This document shows positions 45,912 through 55,006 of a stretch of 64,000 bases of DNA, piece by piece. The notes beneath the pieces were generated by a model that was given only the letters and a program-made list of their open reading frames with translations, was not told the DNA's origin and did not search any database. Position 1 is the first letter of the stretch; each line of letters opens with the position of its first letter. The stretch lies in the NCBI RefSeq assembly GCF_964199965.1, contig NZ_CAXMZT010000001.1, positions 310,001 to 374,000 on the forward strand, written 5' to 3'. This stretch comes from JAFIFT01 sp020051095. Its GTDB lineage: Bacteria; Pseudomonadota; Gammaproteobacteria; Legionellales; Legionellaceae. The position numbers were made by a program, and so were the translations under genes.

Positions 45912-46976
45912 GTGTTTAAATAACTGTGTCATCTCTTTGAACTTGTTATAATTTCAACACTTAAAAGAGGTGATCATGAATAAGAATAAAAAGATAGATT
46001 TATCCAATTTTGATTTCAACGATTTTAAGGCAGAGGCCTTAACTCAATTAAAGTCTGGCCAGTCCCTTACTGGTAAAGACGGTATCTTAACCCCTCTGAC
46101 TAAAGAGCTTCTTGAAGCAGCCTTGGAAGGTGAAATGAAGGCTCATATTTCTGATTGTCATGAGTCGGGCCTTAGCAATCGTCGCAATGGCAAAACATCC
46201 AAGTTAATGAAATCTACAACAGGTGCTTTTGAATTAGAGACTCGACGTGACAGAGAAGGACTTTTTGAGCCTGAAATTATTAAGAAGCGTCAAACGGTAT
46301 TAAATGAGTCATTAGACACTAAAGTGCTGGCGTTATATGCCCTAGGTATGAGCTATGAAGCTATAAGTGAGCACCTGGCTGAAATGTATGGCCTTGACGT
46401 ATCATCAGCTAAAATCAGTCTCATCACGGATAAATTGTTGCCTATGATTACCGAATGGCGCAATAGGTCATTAGAGTCTGAATATCCTATTGCCTTTTTA
46501 GACGCCATGCATTTTAAAGTACGCGTTGAGGGCAAAGTCACAAGTAAGGCATTTATGGCTGATTTAAAGCTTGTGTATAAAGCATCTAGCAAAGATTTAG
46601 CTGAGCATCATCTGCTTGAGCTAGAGGAGAAATGGGGCAAGAAATACCCAGCAGTTATGAAGTCATGGAATAATAACTGGGAAGCTTTATCTCAATTCTT
46701 CAAATACCCTGAGGAACTAAGACGCATCATTTACACCACAAATATCGTAGAGGGGTTCCATCGCCAAATTCGCAAGTACACCAAAAACAAAGGCGCTTTT
46801 ACTAGCGAAAATGCCCTGATAAAGCTTATTTATTGTGCTTGCCAAAAAGTACTGGAAAAATGGAATCAACCCATGCACAATTGGGCGCTTATCGCTTCCC
46901 AGCTTCATATTTATTTTGAAGACCGTATGAACCTGAGACTTAGATAATCAATGAGGTGACACAGTTAGATGAACTC
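45912..46976 (+). mobile_element. IS256-family insertion sequence, internally deleted (IS type A, copy 1)
   Basis: The ends are imperfect terminal inverted repeats: left GTGTTTAAATAACTGTGTCA, and right, read inward, GAGTTCATCTAACTGTGTCA. They enclose a single transposase frame. At 1065 bases it is shorter than the roughly 1.3 kb normal for the family because the transposase lacks an internal segment. No target duplication is seen (flanks TTTCGGTA and TCTAAAAT), so one side has probably been rearranged. The last 200 bases recur at 51529-51736. Confidence 0.85.
45976..46947 (+). pseudogene. IS256-family transposase with in-frame internal deletion
   Basis: The frame gives 323 residues from the ATG at 45976 (AAGAGG upstream). 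The N-terminal DNA-binding region and the first catalytic aspartate (PIAFLDAMHFKVR near residue 177) are present, and so is the C-terminal part with the catalytic glutamate (TTNIVEGFHRQIRKYTKN). Between GKVTSKA and FMADLKLVYKA, however, the family normally has about 75 more residues, including the second aspartate (in the ACxDGLKGFPEAI region) and the CIVHQIRNSL motif. These are missing without a frameshift. The protein should be catalytically dead. A passive or dominant-negative role cannot be excluded. Confidence 0.85.
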
Positions 46977-47193
46977 TCTAAAATGAAAAATTGCGGGTTA
47001 AATCTTTCTCTTTGCAATACAGCTCAGTTTTATATCCATCTTGATTCTACCGTACCATCCGCCACTAATATGTGAAATCTAAGGTTGAACATGGCATCCC
47101 ACGGATATTTCTGCGGAGTCATTCCTCCACTAATTTGTCCTTATTCCTTGTAAAGAATCAAGATTTCATGCTGGGCTTTTCAGCCCCGTCTTC

Positions 47194-47661
47194 TCACCAA
47201 TTCTTCGAGTTTGGTTTTAACTCCTCATCCTCACCTAAAGTTTCTAATCGTTGCGGAGGGTTATTGCTGTTACTAAAGAAACCATTATTGCCAACTTTAG
47301 ATATAGATGTAGTTTCGATATTAGATGCTAAAAGTAGAAGCAATAACAAATCAGAATTATCCAAAATTGGTAAGTTAAAAAATGTTGATGGCACAGTATC
47401 CTTAACTTGCGATTGAGGAATTGACTCAATTATTTCTTTTATTTTACTTAATGCTTCATTTTTTTCAGAACTCTCTTCTAATCGTTGAAATTTTTTTTCG
47501 ATACTTTCAAATAAAGAGCGTATTCTGCTGGAGTTGGACTTAGTCTGGAGAAGAGCTTGTATAATATTAAAAGTGCTTATTTCTAAAATAATAGTATTAA
47601 TGGCAAACAACAATTTATCATTTACATCCTTATGCTCATTTGTAAAAGTAACTGGCATCAT
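47194..47661 (-). CDS. small uncharacterised protein coupled to the FAD oxidoreductase
   Basis: 155 residues, not recognised. It has a helical N-terminal half (FAINTIILEISTFNIIQALL; RSLFESIEKKFQRLEE) and one strongly hydrophobic patch near residue 105 (SDLLLLLLLASN) that is short for a membrane helix. The C-terminus is polar. The start (two adjacent ATGs) lies within the last 26 bases of the FAD-oxidoreductase gene, so the two are probably translated together and may be functionally linked. A small dyad (GGGCTTTTCAGCCC, 47173-47186) lies just downstream. Confidence 0.6.
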   Translation of the reverse strand: MMPVTFTNEHKDVNDKLLFAINTIILEISTFNIIQALLQTKSNSSRIRSLFESIEKKFQRLEESSEKNEALSKIKEIIESIPQSQVKDTVPSTFFNLPILDNSDLLLLLLLASNIETTSISKVGNNGFFSNSNNPPQRLETLGEDEELKPNSKNW

Positions 47662-49012
47662 ATTGTGAGCTTTTATTAACCAACCAATATATATTTAGAG
47701 CCTCGAGACTCAATACGGGAGAGCGTTCTCTGGTCGCTATTTGAGAAAATTGTTCTTTAACTCCTTTGTAAGCTAAGTTGCCCGCGATCAGTTGATACTC
47801 ATTTTTCTTATCTTCGTTTAAATTGGGCAATGTTGTAGCTGCTTTTTCATAAATGTCACTAAAATAATCGATGCCACTTGATATGCATTTTTCTCTTCCT
47901 CTTAACATACTGGTTAATGATTCTTTATATTGCCCATTAATAAATTCAAATGTTTTGTTTTCAATAGCAAGTGCATCAATAGATTGTATGCTTCCGTCTT
48001 TAACTGTTATATTTTGAATTACGTGTTCGAAACACGTTATTCCTGAATTTACACCGTGCGCAAGACGATAATCAAAACCTTTTAGTGCATCAAAACCTAC
48101 AATTACGGTAGGTAAGCACTTAGATTCATGAATTACTTTGTTTAATACATAAGGTATACTTTGGAATCCTACTATCCGAGGTTTCACACCATATTTTCTT
48201 GAGGGTTTCAACTCAGTATAATCGTTAATCTTACCATCGCTATATATATCCAACAGCAGTTTCATCCAATCTCGCTGTTGATTTTGATCTAAATTAGCTG
48301 GTGCCTCCATATAGAGGCATACCTTCGATCCTTGACTGTAGGTATAAAACGTTGGAAACGTCTCATAATACCATCCTAATGCTAGCAATTTTTCTCTTAT
48401 TTCGATGTTCCTTTGTAATGAGCTACGTTGAACATTCAGCGGCATGCTCGTGTCCTGTATAGGCACATAAGTTAACAAAGAATCATTATTAGGAATTATT
48501 ACATGTGCCACTATATGATCTGGTATGGGATTAATAGCAACTAATGATTGTGTTTCAAAAACGGGGCCAGCGTTGATTGATTGCTGATATTCATTGACCG
48601 CTTGCACTACAGCGGCTTTTCTTCCTGAACAATCAAAAACATAATCAGCAGGATATACGCCAAATGAATTATCCTTTTTAAGAGTGATTACCCCTTTGAC
48701 TTTAGTTTCGGTTTCGGCTTGCAATCCGATAAATTCTTCATCAATAAAGGAAACTTTTAAATCTTTTAAGTTTCTGTACAGCTCGCGCTCTAATTCTTTG
48801 ATGTGATGCGCTTCCGAATGGGGCGTTTCGATACCTGTATTATAAGAAACTATTTCAAATGTTTCATGATTCAAATGGCCTGGTCTAGTATAATTATTTT
48901 CCGGACGCTTTTCTATAATTACTATATTTTTAGCGTTAACCCCTAAATTTAATAACCGAGTTGCTTCATACAGACCGCCTAAACCCGCGCCAATAATTAC
49001 ATGAGTAGCCAT
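47636..49012 (-). CDS. FAD-dependent oxidoreductase/monooxygenase-like protein, function unknown
   Basis: 458 residues. The N-terminal dinucleotide-binding motif GAGLGGLYEATRLLNLG is followed by IVIIEKRPE (acidic end of the second strand), and the second FAD motif lies around GFDALKGFDYRLAHGVNSG near residue 320. DCSGRKA near 130 resembles the DG motif of flavin monooxygenases. There is no signal peptide or membrane part. The fold points to a flavin monooxygenase or dehydrogenase, but the substrate is unknown and I cannot place it in a named subfamily. It lies alone with its small partner between IS elements, suggesting horizontal acquisition. Confidence 0.75.
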   Translation of the reverse strand: MATHVIIGAGLGGLYEATRLLNLGVNAKNIVIIEKRPENNYTRPGHLNHETFEIVSYNTGIETPHSEAHHIKELERELYRNLKDLKVSFIDEEFIGLQAETETKVKGVITLKKDNSFGVYPADYVFDCSGRKAAVVQAVNEYQQSINAGPVFETQSLVAINPIPDHIVAHVIIPNNDSLLTYVPIQDTSMPLNVQRSSLQRNIEIREKLLALGWYYETFPTFYTYSQGSKVCLYMEAPANLDQNQQRDWMKLLLDIYSDGKINDYTELKPSRKYGVKPRIVGFQSIPYVLNKVIHESKCLPTVIVGFDALKGFDYRLAHGVNSGITCFEHVIQNITVKDGSIQSIDALAIENKTFEFINGQYKESLTSMLRGREKCISSGIDYFSDIYEKAATTLPNLNEDKKNEYQLIAGNLAYKGVKEQFSQIATRERSPVLSLEALNIYWLVNKSSQYDASYFYK

Positions 49013-49397
49013 AGAATAACACCTACTAATTCGACAAATGAGCGTTTATTATACAGAATAAAAATTAAGGAAATATTAGGCTGTGTTGACAATAGGTGTG
49101 CTCTTGAACTATCTCTACTACTTATGCGGAAGAGAATCCAACATTTAGCTCAATATATGAGGAGCAATTTGGGAGTAAGCGAGATTAGATCTGGCAAAAA
49201 GAAAGTTACCTGCATTAGTTCGCGCCTTTTTACATTACTTTAATATGGAGTCTGAAGTAGACAGCTTCTGTAATGAGCTCCGCAACTGTTTAAAATAACC
49301 ACCGGTAGCCACAATGCTATCTATACTGACAAAAACTGTCACTATATACCGGTATCCTGTCTCATCTCATTAATCCCTTGTATAAAGGAGTTTTATC
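49013..49397. other. 385-base intergenic region
   Basis: It lies between the FAD-oxidoreductase gene and the EVE-domain gene. No convincing gene is present; an open frame of 80 codons at 49001-49243 has no ribosome binding site or recognisable product. The words GGCTGTGTTGACAA (49080-49093) and ACCGGTA/TACCGGT around 49310-49355 could be remnants of mobile or repeat DNA. A ribosome binding site AAGGAG precedes the EVE gene. Confidence 0.4.
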
Positions 49398-49820
49398 ATG
49401 CCAAATTGGATAGCTATTGCCTCAGCAGAGCATGTTCAAATAGGTCGGCAAGAAGGATTTATGCAAGTTTGTCATGGTAAGTGCGCTCCTTTACAACGTA
49501 TGAAACCCAATGATTGGGTCGTCTATTATTCTCCTACCATCACATTTGGAGGTAAAGACAAGCTACAATCGTTTACCGCATTAGGAAAAATTAAAGAGGG
49601 CGATCCCTATCAAGTCGATATGGGCAATGGCTTTTGTCCATTTCGCAGGGATGTAAACTGGCTTACGTCACAAGTGGCAGCGATACAGCCCTTGATAGGT
49701 CAACTTGGATTTATAAACAATAAGAAAAACTGGGGATATGCGTTTCGTTTTGGTCTAATTGCTATCAATGATGAAGACATGCAACGGATAATTAAAGCCA
49801 TGCAAGGCACAGATAACTAG
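49398..49820 (+). CDS. EVE-domain protein (UPF0310 family)
   Basis: 140 residues forming one EVE domain, a PUA-like fold that in characterised cases binds modified bases in RNA or DNA. Typical segments are WIAIASAEHVQIGRQEGFMQ, PNDWVVYYSPT, QSFTALGKIKEGDPYQV, and the C-terminal YAFRFGLIAINDEDMQRI. AAGGAG lies 8 bases before the ATG. UPF0310 proteins are often found on mobile or defence-associated DNA, which fits its place between IS elements. The actual ligand is unknown. Confidence 0.88.
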   Translation: MPNWIAIASAEHVQIGRQEGFMQVCHGKCAPLQRMKPNDWVVYYSPTITFGGKDKLQSFTALGKIKEGDPYQVDMGNGFCPFRRDVNWLTSQVAAIQPLIGQLGFINNKKNWGYAFRFGLIAINDEDMQRIIKAMQGTDN

Positions 49821-50139
49821 GCATCGGATGAAACAATACAATGTGTAACGGCCCACGCAATCCCAAACGCTACGCTGAATTTGGGATGGCTCCCCGCCTG
49901 CGCGCTGAGGAATCCTGGCATTTTGTAAGTAACTAGAATTATGAATGATAATAGTGCTCATAATTCATGTCGTTCCCACGCAGGCGGGAAACCATTTATC
50001 ATGATGGCACTTCACTTTGTTTGAGGCATGGTTCCCTTAATTTCACAAACGAGGAGTTACAAAAATGATAATAGAAAGCTCAGTCTATGCATTTTTTAGT
50101 TAAACGGTAGGTGTATTTAGCCGAACGTATACGATTAAC
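49821..50139. repeat. intergenic region with REP-like dyad repeats
   Basis: CCCGCCTGCG (49893-49902) is exactly inverted at 49979-49988, and AATTATGA (49937-49944) is inverted at 49958-49965, so the stretch can fold into a nested hairpin about 95 bases long. The right arm reads CGTTCCCACGCAGGCGGGAA, close to the REP-like palindromes common in bacterial intergenic DNA. No gene is seen between the EVE gene and the IS at 50140. Confidence 0.6.
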
Positions 50140-51527
50140 GAGTTATGCTCGAATCTGGTGTATGGGAAAAATAAATTAGGTGGCGTATCCTGTTGATTGT
50201 TCGCCAAGAACATTAATCAACAAAAGGAAATACGCCATGAAGGATTGTAATCTGAAAGAAGTCACTACACCAGAACAAAAAATCGCCGATCCATTAACTG
50301 AATTATAACGTAATGGGGCTCGTGATTTAATTAGGCAAGCGGTAGAGGCGGAACTCGGTGCCATGTTGTCTGAATATGAGGATTAAAAATTAATCGATGG
50401 CAGGCAAGCTATCGTGCGTAATGGTTATTTTCCTGAACGAACGATTCAAACGGGTATTGGAGATGTGACAATAAAAGTGCCTAAAGTTCGAGACCGCAGT
50501 GGCTCTGGGATTTGTTTTCAAACCCATTTATTACCACCGTATCTGAGGCGTACAAAAAGTATTGAGGAACTGATTCCTTGGTTGTATTTAAAAGGGTTAT
50601 CAACAGGTGATTACACTGAAGCCTTGGGCTCGCTATTAGGTGAGCATGCAAAAGGCTTATCTGCGAACACGGTATCTCGGTTGAAAAGCCAATGGCTTTC
50701 AGAGCATCAAAGCTGGCAACGCCAAGATCTAAGTCGAAAGCGTTATGTTTATTGGTGGGCAGATGAAATTTATAGCCAAGTGCGAATGGATGATCGCCTG
50801 TGTTTGCTGGTTATTATGGGCGTTACTGAGCACGGTCAAAAAGAGTTGGTCGCTGTGAGTGATGGGTTCCGTGAGTCCTCAGCTAGTTGGGAAGAACTGT
50901 TAACGAGCTTACGGCAAAGAGGACTTTCGCACTCGCCAAAACTTGCTGTAGGAGATGGTGCGCTGGGCTTTTGGAATGCTATTAGCAAAGTGTCCCCTGA
51001 TACCCGTCATCAGCGATGCTGGGTGCATAAGACAGCCAATGTACTAAATAAGCTACCGAAGTCTGTGCAGCCAAAGGTGAAATCAGCACTACACGAAATC
51101 TGGATGGCTTCAACGCGCAAAGATGCCTATACGGCATTTGACAACGCATTGGAGCTATTTACACCCAAGTATCCAAAAGCAATGGAGTGCTTGAAAAAGG
51201 ACCACGAGGAATTACTTGCATTTTACGATTTTCCAGCAGAGCATTGGATTGATATTCGAACAACAAATCCAATTGAATCGGTCTTCGCAACCGTGTGGTT
51301 GCGTACCAAAAAGTCTCACAACTGTGGCTCAAGAGATAGTATATTGGCAATGGTATTTAAGCTAATGGAATCCGCTCAGAAGCGGTGGATTAAAATTAGG
51401 GGGTTTAACTTATTAACGCTTGTGGTTAATAATGTTAAATTTGAAGATGGAGTGCAGGTGGTTGAACAATCAGACAGGAAGGCCGCCTGATGTTATTTTG
51501 GTCATACACCAGATTTGACAATAACTC
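50140..51527 (+). mobile_element. second IS256-family insertion sequence (IS type B)
   Basis: A 1388-base element with matching ends: left GAGTTATGCTCGAATCTGG, and right, read inward, GAGTTATTGTCAAATCTGG, followed by TGTATG on both sides. It encloses one transposase frame. The 8 bases on either side (CGATTAAC and CTTCGCAA) do not match, so the usual target duplication is lost. The right end abuts a 3' fragment of IS type A, showing that this element landed in, or recombined with, a type A copy. Confidence 0.9.
50237..51490 (+). pseudogene. IS256-family transposase interrupted by two stop codons
   Basis: The reading frame starts at ATG 50237 with MKDCNLKEVTTPEQKIADPL. It runs in frame through TAA at 50306-50308 (codon 24) and TAA at 50384-50386 (codon 50) into a 357-residue open stretch. 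Related transposases read through both points, apparently with Leu, so these are TTA-to-TAA type nonsense changes. The catalytic part is intact: first Asp in VYWWADEIYSQV, second Asp in AVGDGALGFWNAI, Glu in TTNPIESVFATV. A shortened protein from the GTG at 50414 is possible but would lack the N-terminal DNA-binding part. Confidence 0.85.
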
Positions 51528-51528
51528 C

Positions 51529-51736
51529 TTCGCAAGTACACCAAAAACAAAGGCGCTTTTACTAGCGAAAATGCCCTGATAAAGCTTATTTATTGTACTT
51601 GCCAAAAAGTACTGGAAAAATGGAATCAACCCATGCACAATTGGGCGCTTATCGCGTCCCAGCTTCATATTTATTTTGAAGACCGTATGAACCTGAGACT
51701 TAGATAATCAATGAGGTGACACAGTTAGATGAACAC
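51529..51736 (+). mobile_element. 3' fragment of IS type A (copy 2)
   Basis: About 208 bases nearly identical to 46769-46976. They encode the last 60 or so residues of the same transposase and the right terminal repeat, ending GAACAC. Differences are few, such as TGTACTT for TGTGCTT and GCGTCCC for GCTTCCC. The 5' part is absent and replaced by IS type B. The sequence after the end is unrelated to that after copy 1. Confidence 0.9.
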
Positions 51737-51813
51737 TCTCTGTTTTTCCCTCGGGGCTGAACCTACAACTGATTATCACTGAATATCATGTAGCGAAATC
51801 TATTTTCTATTTC

Positions 51814-54800
51814 TTATAGATTTTTTATCAGCTTTTTGGCAGCTTCTTTTTGGGCATCATCACCATACTCCAGAACCTCTTCTAGTGATTGCCGCGCGGA
51901 TTCTTTGTCACCCATCGTGATATAGGTTTCAGCTAAAGATAACAATGTTTCCATTGCTTTTTTACTTTTAACTAACTTTTTCTTGTCCGCAGCGCTTTGT
52001 TTATCTGCTGAGTGACCAGTTGCTGATTCGACTAAATCAGCAAGAGAAAATTCATTATCAATATTGAACTCTTCATCGATGTCATAAACGGGTATGTTAT
52101 CTTCATCTAGTTCTGTCGCTTCTTCTTTTGATTTTTTAGCCCCTACTTTTGGCGCTTTGACTTCTTCTTTCGGCTCTTTCGCCTCTTCTTCTAGCTCTTT
52201 CGCTTCTACTTTTGGCTCTTTGGGTTCTTCTTTTAGTTCTTTCGCTTCTGCTTTTGGCACTTTCGCTTCTGCTTTTGGCTCTTTCGCTTCTGCTTTTGGC
52301 TCTTTGGTTATCAGCTTATCCGCTTCATTGTTCTCTTTAGACAAATTATCCTTTTCAGTTTTTGATTTACTAGCCGCAAAAATAGCATCTGTATCAATAT
52401 CAAACTCAAGAAGATTCTCATCCTCTTCAGCGGGAGCCTCCTCAATTTTTTCTTTCTGAGATTTTGATTTTTCAATTGCTACTTTTTCAAATGTCAGGCC
52501 TTCGTCATCACGCTCATCCTCTTTGGCATGGTCTGGCTGTTCAACATCCCCCTTATCTAATGAAGCTGCTACGGGGATAATTGGGGTCGATTCAAACTCG
52601 ATTGATTCGACACTTTCACTCTCTGTTGGTTCTGTGATTTGAGCTTGTGGTACGTCTGGAAGATTTTCAGCATGTTCTTGTTCTGCCTGGACTTCAGCTT
52701 CCTTCTCCGCTTGAGGAGTTTGTTTTAATGTGTCTTCTTCAATTTTGGCTTGTTGTTCAGCCAAATCCTTTTCTAAGGCACTTAATTCTTCTGATAATTG
52801 CAGGCTATCATCACTTGATTCTTTGCTAATGGGCGAGGGGTTATCTTCTTCGGGCTCTTTTTGATTTTCGGATAAAGCCACTGTACCTGCTGGGGATTTT
52901 TCCGTTTTTTGGCCTATATTGTTAGACACCTTTTTTTCGGTGGTTTTTTCGGGTTTTGGCGCTTCTTCGTTTGCAGATTTTCGACTGATTTTAACAGATA
53001 CTTCTTCATCAGGCTCCACTTCATCTAACGCTTCATCTCTAGCCCCTTGTTTGATTTGAGCTAATTCACGATCGATATCCTCTGGTGAAATTACTGTAGC
53101 AGGCGTATCAATTTTGCGGATAGGTGACTTAGTAGCGCCAGATTGAGAACCTGTTTCTGAACCCTCTTCACTTGTTTTAACTGGCTCTTCGGCTTTTGGT
53201 TGTGGGATTGGTTCTTCTATTTCTTCTTTAATCCTGGGCAGTTCTTTTTCGATACCATGTTTTCGACGCAAGTATAATGCTTGTAATTGTTCTCGATAAT
53301 AATAACCACCAGCACCAGCAGATGCGGCAATTAATAGAAGAAAGATCCATAACCAAGGAAACTCACTTTCTACACCAACAGGACTGGATGTTTGCCCAGC
53401 AATTCCCTGCCTCGTCTTGATAAGAAGGCTCAATTGTTGTTTTAATTGTGCAATGTCTTGATCTCTCTGCGCCATTTTTTGTTGCAGCTGATTATTTGAT
53501 TCCTTAAGCACCGTTAATTGTTGCTTCAGTCCTGAAACTGAGTCAGGAACAATCTCGGGGCTTACCTTCTCATTTACCGCTTTATCAGGTTGAGTAGAAT
53601 CGAGTTGCTTTGAAGGAGCTTGGTTGTCTTTCACTTTCGCACCATCAAATTTCGCTGATTTCTTCTCAACTAACTTGGGTTGTTCAGGTTCAGGTTGAGG
53701 CTGATTAGAATGGCCAGCGATTGTGGGCAGTATGGAATCAGGCGACAAATTAAATAAAAGCGCACTTTTTTCTTGTTTTTGCGAAATCACAGACTTTGAT
53801 TGGCCTTCCTGAGCAGTTTGCTCTCCTTTTGAAGTCTTGTCATCAGTAATGCCCTGCTCCTCTTGTTCAGGCTGATTGTCTGCTTTATCGGATGACTGAT
53901 CTTCGTTTGGTTGTTCCTTCCCTGTCTCATCCAATGGCTTACTAGGTTTAGATATTTCTTCCAACTTACTATCAGGCGCAATAACAATCCCTTTTGTATA
54001 GGGTGGGATAAGTACATGATCGATAGGCTGCTTAGTTGCCCAAGCTTTATCTTGTGCCGCGATTTCCTTAGCGGCCAAATCTTTAGGAATTTGTGTTACA
54101 TCATCATTAGAGGGTATTTTGAGTATTTTTCCTGCCATCAGTCCATTGATATTACCTTGTTTAAACGCAGTTAGATTTGCACCATTGATTGCAAGGATCA
54201 CTTGTTGTAACGTTGTGTTAGCAGTTACGTACCGTTGAGCGATTTGATAAATGTCTTCTTTACCTGTGGTTGGGCCATAGGATGACTCAGGCCGATTGAT
54301 ATCATCTTGGCTTGGAGAAACTGTCTTATCGACGTAAACTTCTTTTTCCACCACCCCTCTTTCTTTCCCTTTTTTTCCATATGGGAGCGATGAAGTGCGG
54401 TGTCCTAGCTCCGCCTTGATCTCATATTTGGGAGGATCTAAGAGCAAAGTATAGGCCCTATATAATTGACCGTTGGACCACGCTAAGTCAACGACTAACT
54501 CAAGATAAGGTTCATTAATTCTTTCAGTCGATGTGATGACAATAACGGGCTCACCCTTTTCATTTTTTCTAACTTTGAGATTTAACTTATCTAAATCATC
54601 ATCGTAATTTAAGCCAATCCGTTCAAAATCGGCGAGGGATGCGACAGCAGCTTGGATACCAGTGAGAGGTACATCTCCCACATCAATTAGTTTAATTTCA
54701 CCATAAAAAGGCTGATTAAGATAAGATTTTATTTGCAAATCACCCATACCAAGAGAAAATGCGCTTGCAGAGAAAGACAATAACGCCACATTTATAAAAT

Positions 54801-54879
54801 TGAATTTCAAGCCTGGCTCCCTGGTGAAAAAAATAAAATTATTTTTTTTTAACATAGCACGCAGACCATGCTTTTTCAA
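51814..54879 (-). CDS. fimV: FimV-like peptidoglycan-binding polar hub protein
   Basis: 1021 residues. An N-terminal export signal and the FimV N-terminal domain (LGMGDLQIKSYLNQPFYGEI, then DLAWSNGQLYRAYTLLLDPP) are followed by a LysM-like region near 205-250, a coiled coil near 470-500, one membrane helix (about 511-530, FPWLWIFLLLIAASAGAGGYY), a very long acidic Glu/Lys/Pro-rich cytoplasmic part and the C-terminal FimV motif (SLAETYITMGDKESARQSLEEV). FimV/HubP proteins organise the cell pole and support type IV pili and type II secretion, both of which have genes in this window. The start could be the second ATG, eight codons in. Confidence 0.93.
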   Translation of the reverse strand: MKKHGLRAMLKKNNFIFFTREPGLKFNFINVALLSFSASAFSLGMGDLQIKSYLNQPFYGEIKLIDVGDVPLTGIQAAVASLADFERIGLNYDDDLDKLNLKVRKNEKGEPVIVITSTERINEPYLELVVDLAWSNGQLYRAYTLLLDPPKYEIKAELGHRTSSLPYGKKGKERGVVEKEVYVDKTVSPSQDDINRPESSYGPTTGKEDIYQIAQRYVTANTTLQQVILAINGANLTAFKQGNINGLMAGKILKIPSNDDVTQIPKDLAAKEIAAQDKAWATKQPIDHVLIPPYTKGIVIAPDSKLEEISKPSKPLDETGKEQPNEDQSSDKADNQPEQEEQGITDDKTSKGEQTAQEGQSKSVISQKQEKSALLFNLSPDSILPTIAGHSNQPQPEPEQPKLVEKKSAKFDGAKVKDNQAPSKQLDSTQPDKAVNEKVSPEIVPDSVSGLKQQLTVLKESNNQLQQKMAQRDQDIAQLKQQLSLLIKTRQGIAGQTSSPVGVESEFPWLWIFLLLIAASAGAGGYYYREQLQALYLRRKHGIEKELPRIKEEIEEPIPQPKAEEPVKTSEEGSETGSQSGATKSPIRKIDTPATVISPEDIDRELAQIKQGARDEALDEVEPDEEVSVKISRKSANEEAPKPEKTTEKKVSNNIGQKTEKSPAGTVALSENQKEPEEDNPSPISKESSDDSLQLSEELSALEKDLAEQQAKIEEDTLKQTPQAEKEAEVQAEQEHAENLPDVPQAQITEPTESESVESIEFESTPIIPVAASLDKGDVEQPDHAKEDERDDEGLTFEKVAIEKSKSQKEKIEEAPAEEDENLLEFDIDTDAIFAASKSKTEKDNLSKENNEADKLITKEPKAEAKEPKAEAKVPKAEAKELKEEPKEPKVEAKELEEEAKEPKEEVKAPKVGAKKSKEEATELDEDNIPVYDIDEEFNIDNEFSLADLVESATGHSADKQSAADKKKLVKSKKAMETLLSLAETYITMGDKESARQSLEEVLEYGDDAQKEAAKKLIKNL
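52135..52302 (-). repeat. 21-base tandem repeats within fimV (KEPKAEA heptads)
   Basis: Three near-identical 21-base units (52240-52260, 52261-52281, 52282-52302) and several diverged ones before them encode heptads of the type KEPKAEA. The array lies in the acidic cytoplasmic part of FimV. Such in-frame arrays change copy number easily by slippage. Confidence 0.8.
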
Positions 54880-55006
54880 GCTAACTTATTGTATTTGAAT
54901 CAAGTTTTAAACCAGAATGATAAAAAAATGGCAATTTCATTCGATTAATAACTGTTTTTACGTGTTTGAAATTGCTAAAATCCAGATTTTATATTTGGAA
55001 TCAACT

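Noticed and set aside
47072..47416. 114-codon open frame on the + strand over the 155-residue gene
   Set aside because: The reverse-strand frame is longer and coupled to the FAD gene; this one has no start signal.
49001..49243. 80-codon frame in the gap before the EVE gene
   Set aside because: No ribosome binding site, overlaps the start of the divergent FAD gene, and has no recognisable domain.
45912..51736. Composite transposon bounded by two IS type A copies
   Set aside because: The outer flanks (TTTCGGTA before 45912, TCTCTGTT after 51736) do not form a target duplication, and the right copy is only a 3' fragment. A rearranged island is a safer description.
52094..52459. 121-codon open frame opposite the fimV repeat region
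   Set aside because: A Ser/Phe-rich low-complexity mirror of the KEPKAEA repeats; an artefact of composition.
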